Source of the DNA: Flavobacteriia bacterium | Lineage (GTDB): Bacteria > Bacteroidota > Bacteroidia > Flavobacteriales > Schleiferiaceae | Assembly (NCBI GenBank): GCA_013373425.1 | Contig: JABXHW010000017.1 | Span: forward strand, 40,361 to 104,360 | DNA: 64,000 bases | Reading direction: 5' to 3' | In this document: in pieces, positions 54,639 through 63,124 of the stretch | Position numbering within the stretch: the stretch's first letter is position 1 | Layout of the letters: the number at the start of each line of letters is the position of its first letter | Program-made: the position numbers and the translations under genes | The notes under the pieces: model-generated | What the model saw: only the letters and a program-made list of their open reading frames with translations | Database searches by the model: none | Told to the model about the DNA's origin: nothing

Positions 54639-55850
54639 TTAATCCTCATCCCCCTCTACCCACTCTTTCAAGTAGATAAAGTTCTGGGCGAGTTGACCGT
54701 TTTCGGTTTCTGTACCGCGAGCGATGATGGCATCTGGGTCCTCTCCTATGAGGTAAGGTAGGACCTTATCTATGAGCTCACGACCGAAGTCTTCAGAAGC
54801 GTCGCGTGGCAATTCACACGGTAGGTTATCCACAGCTTGAACACCGATGGATTTTTCGCTACCAAGGTTCACCTCGGTTTCTTTCTTGGGGTCATAACCG
54901 TAGAATGGAGAATCGATGGTGGACGGCCTCAATGTTGAAGCCACCGGACCATTGATATCGGCAGAGATGTCTGAAACGAAGCCAATCTTGAACTCAGGCT
55001 TCTTCGCGTCTTCGCGGGTGAAAATGTACGGTGAACCCTCGCCCCAGTAATGGCACGCAAGGTACATATCTGACACCTTGGCGAATCGCATGAAATCTGA
55101 ACGATAGCTCTCAGGATTTGCGTAGAAATCATTACGAGTTCCCACTCCACCATCTAAACGTCGGTTGTAATCGAGTACACCCAATTGCGCAAATACGGGT
55201 TGGTCGAAAGTTTGAGTGAGAAACTGGCGAATAGGAACTTTTTCGATCTTCAATGAGTTAAGCACTTCCATGGCACCTTTGGCCACTCTGCCTTGACCTG
55301 TCATTACGATCTTGAAATCGTCTGGTAGGTTGATTTTAGTGAACTCGAGTTCCATTTCCGCTCTGTCTTTGCACTCATGCGCTGGACGAAGATCAAATCT
55401 ACCAGTGCTAAGGCCATACCCACGGAACGCATTGTATGCACCGACTATACCGGCGTATCTACCAAAGCCGATTAGGCGCGCCCCTTTTGCACTTCGGAGA
55501 ACCTCGTAATCAACAAGACGAATATTCTTTTCAAGAATTGCCTTTAACAAATCTCTGTTGTAGGGCTGTTTCTTGAATGTATGCGAAAAGAAGAAGTAGG
55601 TTTTGTCGGGGATGAGTTGACTGATTGGCACTTCTTTCACGCCTAGAAGCACATCGCAATCCGTCACATCACGAACAACCTCGATACCTGCAGAACGATA
55701 CTCATCATCCGTAAAAGCGCGAATATCACTGGATTGAGCTACGATTTGGACATGCGGGAATTTCTCTTTCAGTTCTAGGCACTGAGCTGGACTAAGTGGT
55801 ACGCGCTTGTCGGGTGGAGTTTTTCCCTCCTTAATCAGGCCTATTTTCAA
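54639..55850 (-). CDS. NAD(P)-dependent oxidoreductase, lysine/saccharopine-dehydrogenase or alanine-dehydrogenase-like
   Basis: A 403-residue enzyme of the AlaDH/PNT/Lys1 fold. The start is taken as a TTG at 55850, giving KIGLIKEGKTPPDKRVPLSP after the initiator, the family's normal N terminus; the 45 residues before it are unlike the family. Substrate-domain motifs: KRVPLSPAQC (about 15-24) and DCDVLLGVKEVP. The nucleotide domain has IVMTGQGRVAKGAMEVLN near 180. Later PFYGYDPKKETEVN and VDNLPCELPRDASEDFG resemble yeast saccharopine dehydrogenase. It would catalyse a reversible amino acid/oxo acid reaction; the exact substrate is uncertain. It is divergent from tmRNA. Confidence 0.8.
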   Translation of the reverse strand: MKIGLIKEGKTPPDKRVPLSPAQCLELKEKFPHVQIVAQSSDIRAFTDDEYRSAGIEVVRDVTDCDVLLGVKEVPISQLIPDKTYFFFSHTFKKQPYNRDLLKAILEKNIRLVDYEVLRSAKGARLIGFGRYAGIVGAYNAFRGYGLSTGRFDLRPAHECKDRAEMELEFTKINLPDDFKIVMTGQGRVAKGAMEVLNSLKIEKVPIRQFLTQTFDQPVFAQLGVLDYNRRLDGGVGTRNDFYANPESYRSDFMRFAKVSDMYLACHYWGEGSPYIFTREDAKKPEFKIGFVSDISADINGPVASTLRPSTIDSPFYGYDPKKETEVNLGSEKSIGVQAVDNLPCELPRDASEDFGRELIDKVLPYLIGEDPDAIIARGTETENGQLAQNFIYLKEWVEGDED

Positions 55851-55944
55851 CTTCGAGAAATAATTAGGTGTTGTTCGCGCACAAAAGTCGTGAATTCTAA
55901 TGGAAGAAGAAAGGAACTGTACAAAGTGATTAGTTAGATAATGG

Positions 55945-55975
55945 TTTGTGATACGCTGGGTATAGACTAACTTTG
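55945..55975 (+). promoter_or_regulatory. ssrA promoter (TTTG-N19-TAACTTTG)
   Basis: TTTG at 55945-55948, 19 bases, then TAACTTTG at 55968-55975: the best full-consensus promoter in the window. Transcription start is predicted at about 55980, a few bases before the mature tmRNA 5' end. Confidence 0.9.
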
Positions 55976-55986
55976 TAAGTTCCATT

Positions 55987-56382
55987 GGGGCTGACTGGTT
56001 TTGACAGCAAGATGGAGGAATGTGTAAGCATGTCGAGCCACGGAGGGTACGCTCGTTAAAAAGGCGCTTCAGCTTTTAACTGGCAACAATAATTACGCGC
56101 TTGCCGCTTAATCGATTCGATAGAACGATTTAGCTAATCCACGTACAAGGTACGGGAGCGAGCCATCTCTCAGAACCCATGTCTGACGGGGTCTGATTCA
56201 GAGGTGCAGAAAGGTTGGACTAGTTACGTCGATGATTCTACAGCGTAGCGAAACTTTTGAATCTAAGCGTGATGGTCGGGTGTTCATTCCCAGCCCCATG
56301 TCGAAAACCGAATAATGGAATAAGCATGTAGAAAGCCCATTGTTCCCTTGTTTGCACAGGGGTTCGACTCCCCTCAGCTCCA
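55987..56382 (+). ncRNA. ssrA: Transfer-messenger RNA (tmRNA)
   Basis: Rescues stalled ribosomes and tags the nascent peptide. The 5' GGGGCUG pairs with 3' CAGCUCC (one G-U pair) to form the tRNA-like acceptor stem, and a T arm with GGTTCGACTCC precedes it. The resume codon region reads GGC AAC AAT AAT TAC GCG CTT GCC GCT TAA at 56082-56111, giving tag GNNNYALAA. CCA is not encoded; the sequence after the discriminator A is CAAAAT, so CCA must be added. The length of about 396 bases is normal for a one-piece tmRNA. The ends are judged by pairing only. A full-consensus promoter precedes it. Confidence 0.96.
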
Positions 56383-56745
56383 CAAAATCAAGGAGTTACA
56401 AGCCCGACTTACCGGGCGCAGTAGCGACGTAGCATTTTGTAGGCCCCCGACATGCGCTAGCATCGTCGGGGCTCACAAAATGAAGAGCTCAATTCCTCTT
56501 AGCAAGATGTCTTTAAAGTGTTCTCTGCGACTTTTCATACAAGGGCACAGGATCACAAAACTCGAGAAAACTTCTTGTTACCAAGTCTAACACCTATCCG
56601 ACTTACCATGTAATGGTGTAGGTGATGCTAACTCGCCACCTTCAAATTCAACATCAATTATAAAATTCTATACTTTAGGAAGGAAGTTTCTACGGAAGTG
56701 TGATCTATAGTGGAGAGCGTGCGATTTCAAAAATATTCAAGGAGA
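56383..56745. other. 363-bp non-coding stretch after tmRNA
   Basis: No believable gene. It contains a small GCCCG/CGGGC hairpin (56402-56417) and the 50-base inverted repeat at 56433-56482. The remaining 260 bases are AT-rich and show no recognisable feature. Confidence 0.6.
56433..56482. repeat. 50-base near-perfect inverted repeat
   Basis: CATTTTGT ... ACAAAATG outer arms (8 bp), then GCCCC/GGGGC and GAC/GTC, and an inner ATGC-GCTA-GCAT. It is nearly symmetric throughout, with only a few unpaired bases. There is no T-run, so it is not an ordinary terminator, though it may end or protect the tmRNA transcript. Confidence 0.85.
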
Positions 56746-58731
56746 TCATTCAGCAATAATTACAAGCTTCTCAATTTCAACTTTTGCATTCGTCTTGTCC
56801 GTGATGCGAACGATATAGAGTCCCGATGTCAGCTGGAATGGAATTACATGCCTTCCTGAGCCATAAAGCTCCTTCTCAATGCAGAGTCTGCCATGAGAAT
56901 CAAAGATCTCTAGCCTCATTTCAGCACCTTGAACCGAGAGCTCTATCGTAAGATTATCAGAAGCAGGAGAAGGGTAGAGAGAGTATATTATACTAGCATT
57001 AGCTTGAAGGCCGATGTCTGCAATGCTATAGCAGTTTGAAGTATCAACACAACTTGAATCAGAAAGTACCACTGCATAAGATCCATTCATGGTTGGTACG
57101 TATGTTTTGCTCGTAGCGCCAGGAATTATAACGGAATCACAATAAATCCATTGATAATTCATTGCATTGTTTTCCAGTGAAACTAAAGCTGAATCATTAC
57201 GGTAGATAAACTTGTTAAAGTCCCTCAGATTGAGCCGTATATTGATTATACTATCACATCCTGCAGAATTTGCATAAGGTAATACTTCTTGATAGTTACC
57301 TGATTGAGTGAGCAATTGACCAGAGGGACTCACATATTCTTTGCAAGCATCAATTATCAATGTTGATTCGGTGTGGTCACATTGAGCGTATCTGACAATC
57401 AAGCCATCCAAATAGCCAAACGTAGATGTTTGGGTTGAGACGCCATATACCTGAGTTCCAGGATGAACATCTGTTGAAGCAAATATTCCACCAGCGAAGA
57501 GATAATCTTCCTTATCATCTATCAGGAAATCATATAATCTGACACTGGAAGTACTTCGAATTTCGCCAATGGAGACGAAGCTTCCCTGATTATCGAGGGT
57601 ACTTACAAATACATCGCTGAACCCCGTAGAGGCTAAAGCTGCTGAACCAGTGCCTGGATCAAAATCACAAATATTACTATACTCTCCTACTATGACAACA
57701 TCTCCTTGGGCATTAATTGAAATTCGCTTTGGTTCTACATCTAGAAAGCCTCGATATTGAGCGACCCAATGTAAAATACCTGTCGGGCTTAGTTTGGTAA
57801 CGAATCCGTCTGATGCCGCCCTAGAGGTGCGATTGACGGTTCCAGCCCCTGGATCAAAGTCTGCTGTACCTTCGAAATCTCCAGCGACATAAATATTTCC
57901 ACTCGCATCTAGTGCTATTCCAACACCATGATCTGAGCTCGTACCACCCATAGCCACTGCCCAAACGTAGTTTCCTGATGAATCCAACTTCCAAACGAAC
58001 GCGTCCGTCCCGCCATTCGAAGTAATGTCATTAGTACCGGTTCCAGGATCAAAATCACTAGTACCGAAGAAACTTCCTACTACAAACACATTTCCTTGGG
58101 AGTCGATCTCAAGATTGGTATTGTTCCCTCTATAAAGCGATGCACTCCAAAGCTGTAAACCAGATGGATTGTAACGAGTAACTACACCATAGTTTCCATT
58201 CTTTCCCGTATAATACAAAGTCCCATCTACACCAAGCTTCACATCAAAACCTTCTTCTTCGAAGGATTTGACCCACAATAAGTTGCCATTTGAAGAGTAT
58301 TTAGCAAGAAAGGCATCATCTCCAATGGAAGTAAAAATATCTGTACCGGATGATGGGTCAAAATCTGCCGTCCCTTGATAATAACCCGTAACATAAATAT
58401 TGCCTGTATCATCTACAGCAACGCTTTTTCCGTATCCATTGACCGCTCCTTCGGTTATATCATAACCCCAGATCAAATCACCAGTTGGGGAGTATTTACA
58501 GAGAAAAGCAGAAGGATTGCTAGATGTTAACGTGTGGGAGCCCGTCGACCTTTGAAAATCAGCGGTAGCTTTGAATGTTCCGGTTACAATTGTATTTCCA
58601 ATTGAATCATAAGAAATTCCATAAGCAATGTCCTCGTCAGCACCTCCAACAGAAAATCCCCATCTAACATCTTGAGCGTTAAGTGTCATTGCCGAAAATG
58701 CAATGGTAAAAATGGCAGCAATAAATTTCAT
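56746..58731 (-). CDS. SBBP beta-propeller-repeat protein with type A T9SS signal
   Basis: Secreted protein of 661 residues with a signal peptide ending at MTLNAQ (residue 19). About seven to eight repeats of the SBBP type span 25-450, with motif GNIYVTGYYQGTADFDPSSG recurring as GNVFVVGSFFGTSDFDPGTG and GNIYVAGDFEGTADFDPGAG, each followed by DAF(V/L)xK(Y/L)xxxGN. A later region (about 455-580, with paired Cys as in CDHTESTLIIDACKEYVSP) precedes the sorting domain (LYPSPASDNLTIELS, LTSGLYIVRITD), where YPSP replaces YPNP. Surface or extracellular location; ligand unknown. Confidence 0.88.
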   Translation of the reverse strand: MKFIAAIFTIAFSAMTLNAQDVRWGFSVGGADEDIAYGISYDSIGNTIVTGTFKATADFQRSTGSHTLTSSNPSAFLCKYSPTGDLIWGYDITEGAVNGYGKSVAVDDTGNIYVTGYYQGTADFDPSSGTDIFTSIGDDAFLAKYSSNGNLLWVKSFEEEGFDVKLGVDGTLYYTGKNGNYGVVTRYNPSGLQLWSASLYRGNNTNLEIDSQGNVFVVGSFFGTSDFDPGTGTNDITSNGGTDAFVWKLDSSGNYVWAVAMGGTSSDHGVGIALDASGNIYVAGDFEGTADFDPGAGTVNRTSRAASDGFVTKLSPTGILHWVAQYRGFLDVEPKRISINAQGDVVIVGEYSNICDFDPGTGSAALASTGFSDVFVSTLDNQGSFVSIGEIRSTSSVRLYDFLIDDKEDYLFAGGIFASTDVHPGTQVYGVSTQTSTFGYLDGLIVRYAQCDHTESTLIIDACKEYVSPSGQLLTQSGNYQEVLPYANSAGCDSIINIRLNLRDFNKFIYRNDSALVSLENNAMNYQWIYCDSVIIPGATSKTYVPTMNGSYAVVLSDSSCVDTSNCYSIADIGLQANASIIYSLYPSPASDNLTIELSVQGAEMRLEIFDSHGRLCIEKELYGSGRHVIPFQLTSGLYIVRITDKTNAKVEIEKLVIIAE

Positions 58732-58981
58732 AGTAGAGAGAGTATTTAGAGAGCTTTCAAATTACGCAATAAATTTGAAGACTTTCATCAAACGCTCTTC
58801 CTATTGAACGCTTCAAAAAACTTTCTTAATCCATTCGTCCAATCATTGTGGCGTAAAGAGATGCCTTGTTATTTTCCAGCAAAATTCCAACATACCTCCG
58901 TGCCTCCGCTCGAATCCTTACGCGTGGGAACGGGGTGCAGTAATAGTCAGAGCCCTAATGAAGAGGTCAGCTTACATCAAG

Positions 58982-59500
58982 CTACCACACAAAATTCCCC
59001 CACACCGTGTCCCCAGTTGCCCAATTAACCGACGCGCATTCGTTGTTCCCCTTCAACTCTTTTAGTTTAAAATCATGAAACTCCCATAGCGTAAAGCAGG
59101 GATAGCTAGTATTTACAGAATTTAAATCTCTATGATTCACGAAGTAATTCAATAGCTGAATAACAGTTTCATAGTCTACTTCCGGAAGGAAAGAATCTTC
59201 TACGAGCGGCTTTCGTTCATATCCCTCACTTCCCTTTTCCATATAGAAATACTCTCCGTTCAGAGGTGTGCCAATCGTCAAACATTGGTGGGTAGAATCA
59301 GAACTGCTTGGGTATATACAGAAATGCCAAGACATCCCTTTGTCATTGGCACTTCTCTGGGTAAGCCAAAATGTTCGCCCTATATCAGTAGACACACTAT
59401 CCAACGATTTTGCAACCTGGACATAGTGATAGGAGTGATATACTTGATAGCCCATAATAGCTAAACCTGCTAGCAGAAGGAATAGAATCAGTCTTTTCAT
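58982..59500 (-). CDS. Membrane-anchored or secreted protein, unknown function
   Basis: A 172-residue protein with a hydrophobic N terminus (about 3-18, RLILFLLLAGLAIMGY), an uncleaved anchor or signal peptide. The rest is soluble and mixed, with paired cysteines (WHFCIYPSSS, HQCLTIG, YPCFTLW, NNECASVNW) and Trp-rich ends, as expected for an extracytoplasmic domain. No family was recognised. It is isolated, with long gaps on both sides. Confidence 0.6.
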   Translation of the reverse strand: MKRLILFLLLAGLAIMGYQVYHSYHYVQVAKSLDSVSTDIGRTFWLTQRSANDKGMSWHFCIYPSSSDSTHQCLTIGTPLNGEYFYMEKGSEGYERKPLVEDSFLPEVDYETVIQLLNYFVNHRDLNSVNTSYPCFTLWEFHDFKLKELKGNNECASVNWATGDTVWGNFVW

Positions 59501-59771
59501 GAACGATATTTTGAAAGATTGCCGCCCTTAGTCCATTCTAAGATAAGCTAAGAAAGGGGCGGATGACGAAGAAGAATACGCTTACCTTCAATCTGGGGAC
59601 TCTCATTACTTAACCGGATGGTCAACATCAATATGATTCCTCGCTCCCGCCCGAATCCTATCGCGTGAAAACCAATTCACCGCACTTCACCCACCCTCCA
59701 AACCAAGCACCAAGTTTTCCTATCTTCACTCAGTCAGAATCCAACAGCCCCTCCAGAATATAAAGAGATCT
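59501..59771. other. 271-bp intergenic stretch with a degenerate repeat
   Basis: No gene. Bases 59649-59664 (CCCGAATCCTATCGCGTG region) resemble 58911-58927 (CTCGAATCCTTACGCGTG), a second dispersed intergenic motif. A TATCTTCA near 59730 might be a poor -7 box for the next gene. Confidence 0.45.
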
Positions 59772-60215
59772 ATGACGAAATGTTGGCTATTCATATTGAT
59801 GTGCCTAGGTGTGATTGAAGCAAAATCACAGGGTGACGCCTCGTTATTCACACAGTATGAGAACTTGATTAGCGAGGCACATGCTGCGTATTTCTCCGAT
59901 TATCCGCACGTTGAATTGGCTCGTCTGTGCGACTTGGACAACTCGAATTCCCTAGTTCATTCTCCCTTTTGCATAACGAATCTCGAAGGAATAGAACTGG
60001 AACAAGAAGAGATAAGACTAATCTTGATTCACAAAGCCAGCCGCGGTGAGTCCGAACGCTTTATGTTCATTCTCTTGTCAGAATCTATCAACCAACACGA
60101 GCTTCAAAATGGGGCTTGGGTCAGCTGGAAGCTTGACGTTCTAGAGTCTCTCGAATTTAGCGTATTAGACGGTATGATTGTCTACGGAGGCCATACTCAT
60201 TACGAGCCAAAGTGA
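59772..60215 (+). CDS. Secreted protein, unknown function
   Basis: A 147-residue protein with an N-terminal signal peptide (MTKCWLFILMCLGVIEAKSQ). The mature part starts with a helix (SLFTQYENLISEAHAAYFSD). Mixed strands follow (EIRLILIHKASRG, ERFMFILLSE, SWKLDVLESLEF). No family was recognised and it carries no T9SS domain. It lies 39 bases before the CPBP protease gene on the same strand. Confidence 0.6.
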   Translation: MTKCWLFILMCLGVIEAKSQGDASLFTQYENLISEAHAAYFSDYPHVELARLCDLDNSNSLVHSPFCITNLEGIELEQEEIRLILIHKASRGESERFMFILLSESINQHELQNGAWVSWKLDVLESLEFSVLDGMIVYGGHTHYEPK

Positions 60216-60254
60216 AAATCTAGGTTCAAAGACTATCCACTAACCACCCCCACC

Positions 60255-60899
60255 ATGCCCCTCAAACACATCCTCCTCAGCCTTCTCGGTATCCTCATCA
60301 TAGTTATCCTGCCTCACCTCAACCTGATTCCGCTCTTCGGCTACAGCATTCCTATCTTTCTATTAGTGTGGTTGATCTTGGAGCAGGCCCGAGAAAACTT
60401 CAAAGACATCGGTTTTAGCTGGAAGCGTTTTGAAAGAAGGTCGCTGCTAATTGGTATACCAACTGCCATACTATGTTTGACTTTCATGCAGCTGGTCTTC
60501 TTTCCGGGGTTGGAATTGCTGGTAGAACTGGAAGCATCCGAAGCGAGTATCTATGACTTCCTCAAGGCGAATCCATTTCAATTCGTCTTCACCCTGATTA
60601 TGGGCATTCTCATCGGAGGATTGTATGAAGAAATTGTATTTCACGGGTTTATGTTCACCCGCCTCGAAAGGATAATTCCGGGTAAATATGCCACAGCCTT
60701 TGCATTCGCGATTACATCCTTACTCTTTGGCGGATATCACTACCAACTCGGTACTGCTGGGACGATAAATGCCTTCTTGATTGGAATGGTTTACCTCGGT
60801 CTCTTTCTTGCTAACAAACGAAATCTATGGTACTCCATCGTAGCCCATGGAGCGTACAATACCATTGTGATATCAATGATCTATTTGGGGTGGTTGTGA
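60255..60899 (+). CDS. CPBP/CAAX-type intramembrane metalloprotease with altered first motif
   Basis: Polytopic protein of 214 residues and about six helices, of the CPBP (Abi/Rce1-like) family. Motif 1 reads EEIVFHG (Glu125, Glu126, His130), where the family has EExxxR, so the Arg is replaced by His. Motif 2 FGGYH (158-162) and motif 3 HGAYN (198-202) are intact. The Glu and His residues thought to hold the catalytic water and metal are present, so activity is possible, but the change is notable. Relatives process prenylated or peptide substrates in the membrane. Confidence 0.85.
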   Translation: MPLKHILLSLLGILIIVILPHLNLIPLFGYSIPIFLLVWLILEQARENFKDIGFSWKRFERRSLLIGIPTAILCLTFMQLVFFPGLELLVELEASEASIYDFLKANPFQFVFTLIMGILIGGLYEEIVFHGFMFTRLERIIPGKYATAFAFAITSLLFGGYHYQLGTAGTINAFLIGMVYLGLFLANKRNLWYSIVAHGAYNTIVISMIYLGWL

Positions 60900-60967
60900 G
60901 GGGGTGGAAACGTAAGTGAGTGTATGGGTGTATGCGTTGAAGAGGAAGTGACAAACGAGGCAAGATT

Positions 60968-61780
60968 TCACTCCTCAATCACTTGAAACGCATTGTACAC
61001 GGCCAAGTGTAGCACATCTCCATGGTCACATTGGGGGAAAAAGTCAAAATGTACGCGCTCACTTTCGGGATGATTGGGCCGAATCTTTTCACAAAGCCCT
61101 TCTGCATATCCTCGCATCGCCTCTCCTTCATCACCTACCGCGATATAAATATCTTTCTCCTCCAAGGACCCCAATCTTTGGTCCAGCAACGATTCATTGT
61201 TCCACCATAAACTCGGACTCACAATGATGTAATCGTCGAACAAGTCTGGGTGCTCAAACAAAATCTGTGTGGCTAAAAGCCCGCCCAACGACTGACCTAT
61301 TATGGTTCTTTGATCAGATACCTGATAATTGGATCCTATTGCGGGGAATAGGGTGTTTTCGATGAACTCTATGAATTTCTCTGACCCGCCTGACGTCGGA
61401 AATTCTTCTTGATCCAAAGCTAGAGCCGACGAATCAGTAAAGTCTCTCACCCGATCTACATTGGAAATACCGACGACAATAGATTCCGGCAGATGGTTGA
61501 TCCATGGCATGCTTCCAAATTGAACCAATCCTACGATGTGAAGGAAATCCTCATCCATCGAACCGTCTAGCAAGTATATAACAGGATAGGTTCTTGTCGA
61601 ATCTGGATGATAGGAATGCGGCAAGTAGACATTGATGGTCCGCTCTTCATTCGCTGCATCGAAGATGATCTTAAACTGCTCTCCGATGATTAGGTTATCT
61701 CTTGATATACTGGACTCGATCTGTGCGAAAGCGTTCAACGATAGCAAGAATAGAAAGGTGAAGAGAGAAGGGAACTTCAT
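60968..61780 (-). CDS. Secreted alpha/beta-hydrolase, esterase of the Fes/IroE (PF00756-like) type
   Basis: A 270-residue exported hydrolase with a signal peptide ending LNAFAQ (residue 20). The core is RTINVYLPHSY, YPVIYLLDGS (oxyanion strand), IVVGISNVDR and nucleophile Ser164 in GQSLGG, then IIVSPSLWWN and His253 in CDHGD, near the expected catalytic His. This layout is that of trilactone or carbohydrate-ester hydrolases (IroE, Fes, feruloyl esterase D). No siderophore genes are nearby, so the substrate is open. Confidence 0.87.
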   Translation of the reverse strand: MKFPSLFTFLFLLSLNAFAQIESSISRDNLIIGEQFKIIFDAANEERTINVYLPHSYHPDSTRTYPVIYLLDGSMDEDFLHIVGLVQFGSMPWINHLPESIVVGISNVDRVRDFTDSSALALDQEEFPTSGGSEKFIEFIENTLFPAIGSNYQVSDQRTIIGQSLGGLLATQILFEHPDLFDDYIIVSPSLWWNNESLLDQRLGSLEEKDIYIAVGDEGEAMRGYAEGLCEKIRPNHPESERVHFDFFPQCDHGDVLHLAVYNAFQVIEE

Positions 61781-61823
61781 AGGGAGAAATTGATTCTTCG
61801 TGAAGATAGAAAATGAGACTAGC

Positions 61824-62312
61824 TTAAGAAGAATGCATCTTCACATCCAACACATCTCTCAGTCGCTCTAAGCTCATTTGAGATACGTAACGGAATGCGA
61901 ATCCCACAAAGAAGTATCGAATGAGTAGAATTTGCCCAGGAGCGATGAAAATCAGAACTGGGCTAAACTCTTCAGATGTAGAAAATATCTGTGATACTAA
62001 TGCTAAAAGGGGAAGTGTATAAACGATGGACAAAAGGATTCTGAACGTCTTGTGAACTTCAACCCTAACAGTTCCGGTCTTCTCTTCAATTTTCCCTGTC
62101 AACTTGCAGAAGGCCCCAATACCCAGCAAAGAAGAAATTACTTTAAACTCATTCCCCTTGATTACGCCTCGAAAAGACTTATCCGTTCGCTGTGAAGTCA
62201 AGCTCTCAGAATATTCTGTTCTGCGATTAAACCTTTCAAGCGTTTCTTCTCGAGTGTCCATCAGCTCGAAAGACAATTCTTTCGAGGGAAATAAAGTGAA
62301 CTTGAACTTCAT
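61824..62312 (-). CDS. Membrane protein, unknown function
   Basis: A 162-residue protein from the ATG at 62312 (MKFKFTLFPSKELSFELMDT); an upstream in-frame ATG at 62399 would place the start nearly on top of the divergent gene. The N-terminal about 90 residues are soluble, with repeated charged strands (FRGVIKGNEFKVISSL, GKIEEKTGTVRVEVH). Two transmembrane helices follow (about 93-110 and 118-138). This architecture resembles small Bacteroidota proteins of unknown role. No family was recognised. Confidence 0.6.
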   Translation of the reverse strand: MKFKFTLFPSKELSFELMDTREETLERFNRRTEYSESLTSQRTDKSFRGVIKGNEFKVISSLLGIGAFCKLTGKIEEKTGTVRVEVHKTFRILLSIVYTLPLLALVSQIFSTSEEFSPVLIFIAPGQILLIRYFFVGFAFRYVSQMSLERLRDVLDVKMHSS

Positions 62313-62411
62313 AGGAGTAGTGCCCGGAATAGATGTTATTAACCAATCATGAATTATTGCCAAGATAGGCAAGGTTGATATCCAAACACAATAATCCACT
62401 ACCTTTAACCC

Positions 62412-63023
62412 ATGCGCGCTCTCAACCGTAAGATTGTCCTTCTCTTTTTCCTAGTTTTTGCTATTAGCTCATCGTTATTGGCTCAGGGAAATCGACTGGT
62501 CTGCGTAGCCATGGACACTCTTCTCCAAGAGTCCATCTTTCAAGCAAAAATTGAATTGTATCAAAATGAGCAGTTGATTGCTGAGCAAGAGTCGGACTTT
62601 GATGGAATGGTCGTCTTTGAAAATCTTCAACCAGGTCTCTATACAGGAACGATAGACAATCAATTGAATTATTATCGAGGCTCGATTCAGTTGGACTTCA
62701 AAGGAGATTCGGATACTATTATTATACCCATGGGGCAACCCAAGCCTGCACCTCCACACCTCGAAATCGATTGGCAAGGCCATGCTTTATTTTCGGACAG
62801 TCTGGGCAATGTTTGGTGTATTGATCTATCTATTAATCAAGTTGACTCATTAGACAGAAAGCAGGGCTTTTGGCGCTACTACTTCAACGACTACACTGAC
62901 ACTACTTCAGGGTTCAGTATTGGTCAAACCACGAGTGAAGGCAATTACTCGGATGGCAGAAAAACTGGGACTTGGACGTACTTCAATCCAGATGGAACGA
63001 TTGAAAAAACCATTGAATACTGA
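62412..63023 (+). CDS. Secreted protein with an Ig-like/CnaB-type fold and MORN-like C-terminal repeat
   Basis: A 203-residue exported protein with a signal peptide ending SSLLAQ (residue 25). Residues about 30-105 resemble a carboxypeptidase-regulatory/CnaB-type beta sandwich (FQAKIELYQNEQLIAEQESD, GMVVFENLQPGLYTG). The C terminus has KQGFWRYYFND and EGNYSDGRKTGTWTYFNPDG, like MORN/YwqK-type repeats. A -7-like TACCTTTA ends 4 bases before the ATG. Function unknown; the family links are by motif only. Confidence 0.65.
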   Translation: MRALNRKIVLLFFLVFAISSSLLAQGNRLVCVAMDTLLQESIFQAKIELYQNEQLIAEQESDFDGMVVFENLQPGLYTGTIDNQLNYYRGSIQLDFKGDSDTIIIPMGQPKPAPPHLEIDWQGHALFSDSLGNVWCIDLSINQVDSLDRKQGFWRYYFNDYTDTTSGFSIGQTTSEGNYSDGRKTGTWTYFNPDGTIEKTIEY

Positions 63024-63124
63024 TCCTCTTCTCACGAAGCACAACACTTTAACTCTCGCTTATGAATACCGAAAGCTCTCGTACCTCAAACTTTGATAAC
63101 CAATAAACTTCATCGACAAATAAG

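Noticed and set aside
55851..55985. Longer N terminus (45 residues) for the dehydrogenase-like enzyme
   Set aside because: It reaches the tmRNA promoter and its sequence is unlike the conserved start KIGLIKEGKTPPDKRV.
55987..56482. Genomic island attached at tmRNA
   Set aside because: No integrase is present, and the possible repeat of the tmRNA end is short and imperfect. Kept only as a note in the hairpin finding.
56348..56590. 80-codon plus-strand frame after tmRNA
   Set aside because: It begins inside the tmRNA acceptor region and runs through the 50-base inverted repeat; its composition is not protein-like.
58804..59028. 74-codon plus-strand frame
   Set aside because: It overlaps the end of the opposing gene at 58982-59500, has no signal or membrane pattern, and covers a dispersed repeat motif. 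It is probably chance.
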